Source: Pelagicoccus mobilis
GTDB taxonomy: Bacteria > Verrucomicrobiota > Verrucomicrobiia > Opitutales > Opitutaceae
NCBI RefSeq assembly: GCF_016595505.1
Contig: NZ_JAENIL010000015.1
Location: forward strand, 1 to 64,000
Direction of reading: 5' to 3'
DNA length: 64,000 nucleotides
Below the pieces are notes generated by a model that had not been told where the DNA came from, made no database searches, and saw only the letters and a list, made by a program, of their open reading frames with translations. Below, piece after piece: positions 30,868 to 39,226 of this stretch. A program made the position numbers and the translations under genes. Positions within the stretch are counted from its first letter, which is position 1, and every line of letters begins with the position of its first letter.

Positions 30868-31476
30868 ATGAGACTCACAAAACCCTCAACGATCGTCGCG
30901 ATATTCCTCGCCATCCTCACGGCTGGATATTCGGCAATCGCCAAACTCAGCCCACAGGAGCAGCTACAAGCCTCCATCTCGGAAGTCATCGAGATCCTAC
31001 ATTCCGGATCAGACATTCCAACCGACGAGAAACGCGCCCTCGTGCTCGAGCAGCTACAAACGCGCTTCTCCTTCGACATCATCATTCGCCGCACGCTCGG
31101 CCGAAACTGGAACCGCTTGGACGAAAGCCAGCAGGACCGTATCACAATTCTCATTACTGACCTGCTCATAAAAACCTACACAGCCGAATTGGCCAGTGGA
31201 GAAAAACCCCAAGTCAACTTCCTCAAGACGGAGGACCTCGACAGCAACAAGATCGAGATCCATACGAGCGTCACCTACAAGAACGCTTTGGTTTCGGTTA
31301 ACTACCGTCTCGCCAACATCAAATCCCGCGGCTGGCAAGTCTATGACGTGCTAGTCGAAGGCACCAGTATCGTATCCAACTACCGAGGCCAGATCGACGA
31401 GCATTTCCAAACAAAGTCAGCAGAGGAGCTCCTCGACGTCATCGCCTCAAAAATAGAAAACTACGACAGCGAATAG
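30868..31476 (+). CDS. mlaC: Phospholipid-binding periplasmic protein MlaC
   Basis: 202 residues. Signal peptide at residues 1-25 (TIVAIFLAILTAGYSAIA). The mature protein matches MlaC (Ttg2D): FDIIIRRTLGRNWNRL, ITILITDLLIKTY, then SVTYKNALVSVNYRL and WQVYDVLVEGTSIVSNYRGQ, a typical MlaC C-terminal block. Ferries phospholipid between the MlaA complex and the MlaFED complex. Fourth gene of the operon. Confidence 0.92.
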   Translation: MRLTKPSTIVAIFLAILTAGYSAIAKLSPQEQLQASISEVIEILHSGSDIPTDEKRALVLEQLQTRFSFDIIIRRTLGRNWNRLDESQQDRITILITDLLIKTYTAELASGEKPQVNFLKTEDLDSNKIEIHTSVTYKNALVSVNYRLANIKSRGWQVYDVLVEGTSIVSNYRGQIDEHFQTKSAEELLDVIASKIENYDSE

Positions 31477-31480
31477 CCCA

Positions 31481-32227
31481 ATGAGGGTCCAACTCTCGAC
31501 AGTTTCGCTCGCCTGCTTCCTTGCGGTCGGGACAAATCTTGCCGCCCAGGATGATGGACTGGATTTCGACGCCTTGTTCGAGGACGACTTCGAAGCGGAG
31601 GAAGAGCTTCCGTCAATCAACGATCCCTTTGAAAAGCTCAATAGGATCGTTTTCAATTTCAACGATAGCTTCTACGAACACATCGGTCGCCCATTCGCCA
31701 AGGGCTACTCGAAGGTGATGCCAGATCCAGTGGAGAAGGGGCTGACCAACGTTTTCGACAACGCCAAGTTCCCTTCTCGTTTCGCAGGCAACGTGCTACA
31801 AGGTCGCTTAGGAGACGCGGGCAAAGAAACCGGGCAATTCCTGGTCAACACCACCATCGGACTTGGCGGATTCTTCCGAGTAGCCGACGAATTCGAGTCC
31901 CTAAACACGACCGACGAAGACGTCGGCCAAGCTTTGGGCACTTGGGGCGTCGGACACGGATTCTACATTGTGCTGCCGTTGATAGGCCCATCCAGCTTCC
32001 GCGACTTCGCGGCCGATTTCGCCGACGACGCAGTCGATCCGATTCCTACGCCCAACTCCGAAATCTCAGACTCCTCTACGCGAGGAATGATACGGGCCAT
32101 CGACATGACCAATCGTACGCCGTTCCTGATGGATTTGTACGACTCCATGAAACGGTCGGCCATCGATCCCTATGTCTCGGTTCGTGACGCCTACACCCAA
32201 AGGCGGGCACGACAAGTCGCTGACTAA
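31481..32227 (+). CDS. mlaA: Outer-membrane phospholipid transport protein MlaA (VacJ)
   Basis: 248 residues. Signal peptide (LSTVSLACFLAVGTNLAA, about 5-22), acidic linker, then the MlaA core: INDPFEKLNRIVFNFND, the hallmark of VacJ, FAGNVLQGR, FLVNTTIGLGGFFRVADEF, and the LGTWGVGHGFYIVLPLIGPSS block. Usual lipoprotein Cys is not at the signal end, so anchoring may differ. It removes phospholipid from the outer leaflet. Last gene of the operon, 4 bp after mlaC; convergent with the next gene. Confidence 0.92.
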   Translation: MRVQLSTVSLACFLAVGTNLAAQDDGLDFDALFEDDFEAEEELPSINDPFEKLNRIVFNFNDSFYEHIGRPFAKGYSKVMPDPVEKGLTNVFDNAKFPSRFAGNVLQGRLGDAGKETGQFLVNTTIGLGGFFRVADEFESLNTTDEDVGQALGTWGVGHGFYIVLPLIGPSSFRDFAADFADDAVDPIPTPNSEISDSSTRGMIRAIDMTNRTPFLMDLYDSMKRSAIDPYVSVRDAYTQRRARQVAD

Positions 32228-32231
32228 GGGA

Positions 32232-32624
32232 TCAACGGGCTTCGCTCGCCCGCATCGTGACCTTCCCGACGCCTTGACCTTCACAAATGTCGAGGAGGCG
32301 GGCGGCCGCTTGCACGCGAGCCTGAGGGTGGATTTTCAGAGTAACGCCTTCGATCTCTCCCCGTGCTCGTGCCGATCGGATTTCGGATTCAACAAGATCA
32401 AACCCGATCTCCCGACCACCGTAGAAAACAGCACCTCCTTTGGTGAGCGTTAAAACAAAAGGCTCAGCATCCAACTCGATGACTGGAGACGCCTCCGGCG
32501 TAAACAACTCCAGTCCGCTCTCCTCCACAAACACCGTCGTCACGATGAAGAATATCAGCAAAATGAATACCATATCGATGAGCGGCGATATGTTGATTTC
32601 AGACTGAACCCCTCCCCTTCCCAC
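32232..32624 (-). CDS. ExbD/TolR family protein (orphan)
   Basis: 130 residues. One membrane helix near the N-terminus containing INISPLIDMVFILLIFFIV, with the essential Asp of ExbD, then a periplasmic domain of about 85 residues. The N-terminal 40 residues are nearly the same as in the two ExbD proteins at 58.7-59.5 kb, including VFVEESGL. There is no ExbB/TolQ gene beside it, so it probably works with the ExbB-like protein at 57.2 kb or another elsewhere. Terminates 4 bp from the convergent mlaA. Confidence 0.85.
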   Translation of the reverse strand: MGRGGVQSEINISPLIDMVFILLIFFIVTTVFVEESGLELFTPEASPVIELDAEPFVLTLTKGGAVFYGGREIGFDLVESEIRSARARGEIEGVTLKIHPQARVQAAARLLDICEGQGVGKVTMRASEAR

Positions 32625-32717
32625 ATTGATAGATTTTATATCCTACATTTGTAGGAATTAATCCGAAAAGTCAACCGCCTCTCGACATTCGAGAAGGCGG
32701 TTACAAAAATCCGTGGG

Positions 32718-35345
32718 CTATTTCCCGTTCTTGGGCGCTGGCGGAAGCAGTTTTAAGAGATTCTGCTCCTGCAAATACCACTCGCGGAGCGAACGTGAAA
32801 GCAGGTTATCCTTAAAATCCTTGAACAGACTTATGTTCAGAGACTCCTCAATCGCTTTTTTCAGCTCCGCGTGTATCGACTGTTTCGCTTCCTTCGACCA
32901 AGCGCTGAATGAGCCAGTCTTGTCGTTAAGCGCCTTCGCCGCCGCCATGCGCGTCTCATATCCGTATCCAAAATCTGGAACTTCGACATAAGCCTTGCCG
33001 ACCTTGCCTTGAATTCGACTCTCCTTGTCGCGCTTCAAGATCACGGCCTTGGCAAGAGCGACTACCCGCTTTTCCAACTTAGCGACACTGTCCTCGTCCG
33101 AAAGATTCCCGGTCGCCGCCAGCCCAAGATCGCGAGGAGCCTTCTCGTATAATTTCAGCGTTTGCAGAAGGACTTCCTCTTCTAGCTTATCGAAGAGCTT
33201 ACCGCTCCGTTCCAAAATAACCTCCTTTTCCTCCTCAGTCCAAGTGTAGGTCTCGCCATCAAGCCCAACGAAGGTGGAGTAAGCCTCACTGTCCAAAAGC
33301 TCCTTCAAGGTCTTCTTGAGCTCTTTCCCATCTACCTTCGGAGCGATCTCGACCGTTTCCAACTCCTTCTTGGACTTTACGCCGATACTCACTGGAAGAT
33401 GAGCGAATAGCAGCTGGTCAATTCCTCCCAGCTCCTTGAGCTGCTCCTCCAAAGACTCCCAATGAGCCTCCCAACGTTCTTCCTGATTCAGGTCTCCCAC
33501 AAACGCATAGTCCTGTTCCACCCGTACCGAACGCGTCTCCTTGTTGAACCACTTCAACATGTCCTTCACAGGTTCGGATATACGTTTTGCATATTCCGAC
33601 ACGTCCAACTTAACCGCTTCGAGCGACTTACGATCCTTCGGGTTCATCGGAGCTCGTCCGGCGATGAAACGTTCAAGAACCGAATTAGGCAATCCACGGA
33701 TCGCTGACGACAAATCGTCATAGCTCGCCTCCAAGGGACCTGATCCATAATCGTGCCGGGTGACATCCGCGTAGATCAACGTCTCTTCCTCAGAGCCAAA
33801 CAACTGCTTCTCCTCTACGACAGACTTGTCGTCAAAGTAGCCCCAACGGATCGCCGCCGCATCATGCTCTAGCGCGTCCTGGCCGTTTTTGATGTACCAC
33901 CCCGTAAACACAGACGCGTTGAAAACCGAGTACTCCATGACCGAAGTCGAAACCGTCTTGTCCAAGTAGTCGCTCAAATCCTCTCCACCTACGTAATCAG
34001 CCATAAACTGATCCAACTCCTTTGGCGTAACGTCCGCAGAAAGACTCGCCGCAAAATTATGCCGAAGCCCCAACACGTGCCCCACCTCGTGAGCAGTGAC
34101 ATCACGCACGTAGTCCTGGGAAATCCGCTCCACGATCTCCTCGCTCAAGTCAGGATCGGCCAGGAGCTCCTCTAGCCCATCCGAAAGCTCGAGGGCAAAA
34201 TCGATGGGATCAAATTGGCAGGCCACCGAATGGCCAAACGCCGAAGAGTGCACATGCTCGCTCTCTTCATCCTCCTTTTCCTTCTCCTCTGACTTCTCGT
34301 CGATCATCGCCCGAAGCGTACGCAAGAGACGCCGAGCACGAACCTCTCCTCCAAACTCGAAGACGCTCGTCATGTAAGCCTGCCCATGCTGCGTCTCTCC
34401 CGTCAACGGATCGATCAAAGCATCCGCATAGGCGACCCCCGCTGTGTCCCAGGGAACCCATTGTACAACATTCATCGTGGGATGAGGAGCAGTGACACCC
34501 TCAGGCGCCATCTTGGCCTCCACCACTTTCTCTCCCAAAGCCTTGTTCCAATAAAGGATCCCCTCCTCAACCGCTTCTCGCATGTTTTCCGGAGTGTTCG
34601 CGCTATAGTAAAAAACCACCGGCTCCGAAACGTCGAAACGGCTGAGGTACTTGCTTACCCGCCCGCTTTCCAGTTCCAGACGGCTAGACCCCGCAAAAAA
34701 ACGGGCGTACCGCGTCTCCTCCGCGTGCATTTCGCGCGGCTCGAAATCGCTTTCCACATAGGGAGAGAGAAAATAACGAATCTCGTAACGAGTCTCCAGA
34801 TCCGGATCCATGGTGCGGCTGCGAGCTTGAACCGCCTGCCTAATCGTCAAGATCCCGTCTTCCAACTCAGTCTCGAACACGCGAGCCTGTGGCAGCTCCG
34901 CCGAACGCTCGAAGCTACGAGCATCGAATCCCTCTTGCCGATTGTACCAGCTGCTGTAACTCAAACGCCGCATGCCCGCATTAAAGTCGATCACGATATC
35001 GCCTCCTTCGTCATCGATGATCGGAAAAGTCGTCAGCAACCGACGAGCCGGCAAATCCTCGGTCACAACCTTGCCCTTTGTTGTCTCGTAAAGATCGACT
35101 CCATCTTCATAGAGCTCGAACATCACCACACGTCCTTCCATTCCTCGACTCGTAGCCGCTCCCGCTTGAGGAATCAGCGAGGTAGAAAGCAAGTACTCCT
35201 TGCCCAACCCAGACTTCGGAATCGCGACACGCGTCTTTTCCGAAATCTTCAAAGCAGGAGCAGCTTTCTCCTTCGCTGATTGAGCCGTGCAGGCCAGAAA
35301 AAACACTGCCACGGCAGAAAGAAGGAAAGCCCTGAAAATCTTCAT
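32718..35345 (-). CDS. Large secreted zinc-dependent metalloprotease
   Basis: 875 residues from the ATG at 35345. Signal peptide (FRAFLLSAVAVFFLACTAQ, about 4-22) with a Cys at the end, possibly a lipoprotein although the box FLAC is not ideal. The zinc-binding motif HEVGHVLGLRH is at residues 419-429 (extended HExxHxxGxxH of metzincins), followed by SVMEYSVFN with the Met-turn. The layout (a long N-terminal strand domain, VVFYYSANTPENMREAVEEG, WNKALGEKV, VQWVPWDTAGVAYAD, then a helical C-terminal half) matches the DUF5117/DUF4953 zinc-protease family. Substrate unknown. Confidence 0.85.
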   Translation of the reverse strand: MKIFRAFLLSAVAVFFLACTAQSAKEKAAPALKISEKTRVAIPKSGLGKEYLLSTSLIPQAGAATSRGMEGRVVMFELYEDGVDLYETTKGKVVTEDLPARRLLTTFPIIDDEGGDIVIDFNAGMRRLSYSSWYNRQEGFDARSFERSAELPQARVFETELEDGILTIRQAVQARSRTMDPDLETRYEIRYFLSPYVESDFEPREMHAEETRYARFFAGSSRLELESGRVSKYLSRFDVSEPVVFYYSANTPENMREAVEEGILYWNKALGEKVVEAKMAPEGVTAPHPTMNVVQWVPWDTAGVAYADALIDPLTGETQHGQAYMTSVFEFGGEVRARRLLRTLRAMIDEKSEEKEKEDEESEHVHSSAFGHSVACQFDPIDFALELSDGLEELLADPDLSEEIVERISQDYVRDVTAHEVGHVLGLRHNFAASLSADVTPKELDQFMADYVGGEDLSDYLDKTVSTSVMEYSVFNASVFTGWYIKNGQDALEHDAAAIRWGYFDDKSVVEEKQLFGSEEETLIYADVTRHDYGSGPLEASYDDLSSAIRGLPNSVLERFIAGRAPMNPKDRKSLEAVKLDVSEYAKRISEPVKDMLKWFNKETRSVRVEQDYAFVGDLNQEERWEAHWESLEEQLKELGGIDQLLFAHLPVSIGVKSKKELETVEIAPKVDGKELKKTLKELLDSEAYSTFVGLDGETYTWTEEEKEVILERSGKLFDKLEEEVLLQTLKLYEKAPRDLGLAATGNLSDEDSVAKLEKRVVALAKAVILKRDKESRIQGKVGKAYVEVPDFGYGYETRMAAAKALNDKTGSFSAWSKEAKQSIHAELKKAIEESLNISLFKDFKDNLLSRSLREWYLQEQNLLKLLPPAPKNGK

Positions 35346-35423
35346 GGGCACATCCTTACAAGCCAAAGCGATTTATCACGCTCAAAATCAACATTTTCGC
35401 AGGAGCGAAACACAAATCCCCCT

Positions 35424-36539
35424 TTAGCCAAGCAGCGTATCCAAATCCTCATACGGCAACGAAAACGCAGAGGCCACCGGCTCGTACACGATTTTTCCGA
35501 GCGCCACATTCACCCCGCGAGCGATCGCAGGACGTTCACGGCAAGCCCTACGCCAGCCCAAGGAAGCGATCTTCAAAAGGTACGGCAGAGTCGCATTCGT
35601 CAACGCGAGCGTGGAAGTCATCGGCATCGCCCCGGGCATGTTCGTAACGCAATAATGGATGATCCCGTCGACTTCATAGATCGGATTGTCATGGCTTGTC
35701 GGCCGCGAACTCTCCGTCGAGCCGCCTTGGTCAATCGCCACATCCACAATCACCGCCCCAGGCTTCATCAGCTTCAGATGCTCCCGCTTCACCAGCTTGG
35801 GCGACTTAGCCCCCGGGATCAGGACGCTCGAAACCACCACGTCCGCCTCCCGCAACGCCGCCCGAAGATTCACCGGGTTGGACATGAGCGTCACCACATT
35901 CGGCGGCAAAACATCCGACAAATACCGCAGCTTCGGCAAATCAATGTCCAAAATCGACACTCGAGCCCCAAGGCCCGCCGCCATCTTCGCCGCATTCGCC
36001 CCGACCACGCCCGCTCCCAAAACCACCACGATCGCGGGCGGCACTCCAGGCACTCCCCCCAGCAAAACGCCACGCCCACCGTGCTCTCGCTCCAGATACT
36101 TGGCCGCTTGCTGGATCGCCATCCGTCCTGCCACTTCGCTCATCGGCGTCAGCAGTGGCAAAAGACCGTCCTCCTCCTGGATCGTCTCATAAGCGATCGC
36201 CACGCAGCCCGAGTCGACCACCGCATCCGTCAGCTCCCTCGACGCGGCGAAGTGAAAATAAGTGAAGACGATAAGCCCCTTTCTCAAAAAATCGTATTCG
36301 CTCCGCACCGGCTCCTTCACTTTCACGATCAAGTCTACCTCGGCCCAAACCGCTTCGGCCGCGTCCCGGATACGTCCGCCTGCCTCCACGTAGTCGACGT
36401 CCTCGAAGCCGCTCGCCTGCCCCGCGTTCGCTTCCACGCACACCTCGTGTCCCGCCGAAACCAAGGCCTCTACCCCTGAGGGAGTGAGGGCAACACGATT
36501 CTCTTCAGTCTTCCTCTCCTTAACCACGCCAACCTTCAT
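35424..36539 (-). CDS. ald: Alanine dehydrogenase
   Basis: 371 residues. NAD-dependent interconversion of alanine and pyruvate plus ammonia. MKVGVVKERKTEENRVALTP opens the N-terminal domain with the substrate Arg, KVKEP has the catalytic Lys (about 72-76), YFHFAA the catalytic His (about 94-99), VVVLGAGVVGANAAKMAAGLG the NAD loop (about 171-191), and VDVAIDQGG the catalytic Asp. Length equals the family. Minus strand, single gene. Assimilation or catabolic role cannot be told. Confidence 0.93.
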   Translation of the reverse strand: MKVGVVKERKTEENRVALTPSGVEALVSAGHEVCVEANAGQASGFEDVDYVEAGGRIRDAAEAVWAEVDLIVKVKEPVRSEYDFLRKGLIVFTYFHFAASRELTDAVVDSGCVAIAYETIQEEDGLLPLLTPMSEVAGRMAIQQAAKYLEREHGGRGVLLGGVPGVPPAIVVVLGAGVVGANAAKMAAGLGARVSILDIDLPKLRYLSDVLPPNVVTLMSNPVNLRAALREADVVVSSVLIPGAKSPKLVKREHLKLMKPGAVIVDVAIDQGGSTESSRPTSHDNPIYEVDGIIHYCVTNMPGAMPMTSTLALTNATLPYLLKIASLGWRRACRERPAIARGVNVALGKIVYEPVASAFSLPYEDLDTLLG

Positions 36540-36826
36540 CAGCCAACACCCTAACAGAAGCGCTCACATCCGCAAGTTACCGAAAACCAATTGCACGAAG
36601 CGCTTAGAGCGCATCAACAGAATGCTCCATAGGTAGCTGTTCCACAGTCACTAGGAGATTTGAGCAGAATTCGCAGAAAAGAGGCAGGATACACACCAAA
36701 ATCGATGAAATGACTCATTTTCGCTACGGTAGTCCACCCATGAGCCGTTCAAAATAACCAGCACCGATTAAACAACGTGCCCCAAATCCCATCACCTAGT
36801 AATCAATCATAAAGACCATCATTACC

Positions 36827-37162
36827 ATGAAGAGTTTTAAGTCCGCGTTTCACGCATTCCTGCTTGCAGCCCTCGCATTCGTCGCCCTCCCCGCGATCCA
36901 TGCAAACGACTGGGACGAGCAGCCATCCGTAAAGAAGAGCGTTGCTCCAGCGAATCCGAACAAGATTACCGGAATGGTGATGGCCACTATCAACATCGAC
37001 GAAAAGGGATTCGTCGTTGACGCCTCTATCGCGAAGTCCACAGACGCCAATCTCGATCCTCAAGTACTAGACGCCGTCAAGAAATGGCGTTTCAATCCAG
37101 CCAAGAAGGGCGGATCCGCAATCGCTTGTAAGATCAACGTACCTTTTAAGTTCAAGGGTTAG
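36827..37162 (+). CDS. Periplasmic TonB C-terminal-domain protein, copy 1
   Basis: 111 residues. Signal peptide (FHAFLLAALAFVALPAIHA, about 8-26), then immediately a TonB C-terminal domain: MVMATINIDEKGFVVDASI, STDANLDPQVLDAVKKWRF and NPAKKGG. The W-R-F/Y-x-P-A motif is the family signature. It has neither the N-terminal membrane anchor nor the Pro-rich linker of true TonB, and is thus probably a soluble periplasmic form, so it cannot link to an ExbB/ExbD motor by itself. A tandem copy starts 260 bp later. Followed by a strong terminator. Confidence 0.8.
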   Translation: MKSFKSAFHAFLLAALAFVALPAIHANDWDEQPSVKKSVAPANPNKITGMVMATINIDEKGFVVDASIAKSTDANLDPQVLDAVKKWRFNPAKKGGSAIACKINVPFKFKG

Positions 37163-37195
37163 GTTCAGAGAGCAACGATTCAGTTTACACCAACA

Positions 37196-37224
37196 ACGCC
37201 TCCGCGAAAGGGAGGCGTTTTTTT
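37196..37224 (+). terminator. Rho-independent terminator
   Basis: Stem ACGCCTCC/GGAGGCGT, loop GCGAAAG, then seven T. It lies 34 bp after the stop of the first TonB-domain gene, so the two tandem copies are separate transcripts. Confidence 0.9.
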
Positions 37225-37421
37225 GTGCCCAGTCAAAATGCCCTATTCTATTGGTCATCAAAACCTTACATTAGTTCAACTAATCCAAAACCCCAGATCC
37301 ATTTCTAAATCTCATTTCAACGGAAATTTACCTCCGGTTCTACCCTTACGGGCCGATGAGTGATTCGCCACCACTCCCTCTACCGGTGGCCAGCATCAAC
37401 AAAAAAGGAAAAACGAAAACG

Positions 37422-37757
37422 ATGAAACCACTGAAATCCGCGATCTGCGCACTGCTAATCGGGTCGGCCGCCCTCCTCCACATGCCATCTTCTGAGGCAT
37501 CGGACTGGGACGTGCAGCCATCCGTTAAAATGAGCGTAGCTCCAGAAAACTCAGCGAAGCTCGCAGGCATGGTGATGGCTACCATCAACATCGACGAGAA
37601 GGGATTCGTCGTCGGCGCCAAGATCGCGAAATCCACCGACGCCGAGCTCGACGCTTCCGTATTGGCGGCCGTCAAGCAATGGCGTTTCAATCCAGCTCAA
37701 AAAGGCGGCAACGCGATCGCGTGCCAAATCAACGTCCCCTTCAAGTTCAAGAGCTAA
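37422..37757 (+). CDS. Periplasmic TonB C-terminal-domain protein, copy 2
   Basis: 111 residues from the ATG at 37422; a frame 22 codons longer is open but would place a charged segment before the signal peptide. Signal peptide (ICALLIGSAALLHMPSSEA, about 9-27). The rest matches copy 1 in about three positions of four, including NIDEKGFVV, WRFNPA and NVPFKFK at the end. Same lack of membrane anchor and Pro-rich linker. It has its own leader of about 200 bp and its own terminator. Confidence 0.8.
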   Translation: MKPLKSAICALLIGSAALLHMPSSEASDWDVQPSVKMSVAPENSAKLAGMVMATINIDEKGFVVGAKIAKSTDAELDASVLAAVKQWRFNPAQKGGNAIACQINVPFKFKS

Positions 37758-37784
37758 CGCCTTTGAATAAAGAGGATTCCAAAC

Positions 37785-37815
37785 AACGCCTTCCTTCAGC
37801 GGGAGGCGTTTTTTT
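37785..37815 (+). terminator. Rho-independent terminator
   Basis: Stem AACGCCTTCC/GGGAGGCGTT (one T-G wobble), loop TTCAGC, then seven T. It closely resembles the terminator after copy 1, so the duplication included it. It sits 20 bp before the convergent MFS gene's stop. Confidence 0.9.
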
Positions 37816-37834
37816 GTATCCCGACTTCGAGAGC

Positions 37835-39049
37835 CTAGACTTGCACCGCCCGCCCCGAGCGACGCAGCCAGAAATAGGTCCCGCCCACGACCAGAATCGA
37901 GATGAACACCAAGGTCGAACCGATCACCGCCGTCATCCCGGCCCCAATTCCCGAAATAAGGTAGAAGCCGAGGAAGGGAGCCAATACACCCCGAATTCCC
38001 GTCGTAAAGGTGTGAACGCTCATGTAGGCCGGAGCCTTTTCCGGTGACGCAAACTTCGTCACCCAGAGGTTCCAAGAAAGGTTTGCCCCCGCCATTGCGG
38101 TACCCAAAACCGCCGCCGCCGAGAAGATCACCCACAGATTTTTAGTCGTTAAGAACAAGATGATCGAAAGCATGATCAGCCCGTTGAGCACCATCCGCAG
38201 GACCATGAACTCGATATGGTCAAACAGATACCCCCACAGCCGCGAAGTCGCAAAACGGAAGAGAGCCGGCACCCCTAGTGTCGCCATCATCACCGTCAGC
38301 TTGCTCGCCTCGATTCCATACTCGGGCTGCAAGAGGTACTCCACCCTCAAAGGCAAAACCATCAAGTTTCCGAAGCCGAGAAACATCCAACTCACCAGCA
38401 TCATGCCAAACTTCTTGTCCTCTACCGCATAGGCCAGATTTCGCAGCGGATTTTCCGCGACCCCCTTTTTCAGAGGCCCCGACGGCATTTGATCCAAAGC
38501 GAATCCGCTCGCGAAGTAAGCCACAGAAAGTCCGACCAACACCCAGCGATAGTCCTCGATATTTCGATCGAGTACCCACCCGCCCAATACGCTACAAACA
38601 AACGCGGCGACAACCGTCATCATCATCGCCACCGAGAGATAGGAGCCTCGTTTGTTGGAAGGATAGTTCCCTGTCCAAATCTGCACCAGTAGCGGCATCG
38701 TCTGCGACGCGATTGCAAAGGCCAAACACACAGGAACCAGAAAGCCCATCAACGTATCCGCGAAACTAGCCAAAAGCATCAGCCCGCCTGAGCAATAGCC
38801 GATCGACGCCGCCAACCGACTGGCCCGAACTTCAGTGCGAGAGAACAGACTCAGGCTAATCGGGTTGAACAACAGCCCCACCGCGGCCGCAGCCGCCACG
38901 ATACTTTTCACCGTGTCAGGGGCCTCGAAGTAGCCGATCGCGATCACCAAGGCGAAACCACCCCAGCCCGTTTCGAGTACGCCAAACATGGCGCCCCGCA
39001 GGCAGTCCCAGCGGAAGGTTTTTCGGATTACTTCAGGATCGATCGACAT
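37835..39049 (-). CDS. MFS transporter
   Basis: 404 residues from the ATG at 39049 (a GTG three codons upstream is also open). About twelve hydrophobic segments; the loop between helices 2 and 3 has SLFSRTEVRASRLAAS in place of the usual G-x-x-x-D-R-x-G-R-R. It is a plain permease with no extra domain. Substrate cannot be told. Minus strand, single gene. Confidence 0.75.
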   Translation of the reverse strand: MSIDPEVIRKTFRWDCLRGAMFGVLETGWGGFALVIAIGYFEAPDTVKSIVAAAAAVGLLFNPISLSLFSRTEVRASRLAASIGYCSGGLMLLASFADTLMGFLVPVCLAFAIASQTMPLLVQIWTGNYPSNKRGSYLSVAMMMTVVAAFVCSVLGGWVLDRNIEDYRWVLVGLSVAYFASGFALDQMPSGPLKKGVAENPLRNLAYAVEDKKFGMMLVSWMFLGFGNLMVLPLRVEYLLQPEYGIEASKLTVMMATLGVPALFRFATSRLWGYLFDHIEFMVLRMVLNGLIMLSIILFLTTKNLWVIFSAAAVLGTAMAGANLSWNLWVTKFASPEKAPAYMSVHTFTTGIRGVLAPFLGFYLISGIGAGMTAVIGSTLVFISILVVGGTYFWLRRSGRAVQV

Positions 39050-39226
39050 CGCGGCCACCCTAGCGGAACGAACGAGACAAAGAAGCCAATTCTAGAAAAT
39101 TTGCTCTAAGCAAGCGATGCAGATTGGTCGTTGTAAAATTCCTCCAACTCGAACAACTTATTAAAGCGATTAGCTGGACGGCTCTCGGCCTGAAAAATCG
39201 CCCCCAACCTGCTCCAAGTCTACGCC

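Noticed and set aside
34386-36479. Long + strand frames opposite the zinc protease and ald
   Set aside because: They are antisense shadows of two well-supported genes, rich in Arg, His and Ser.
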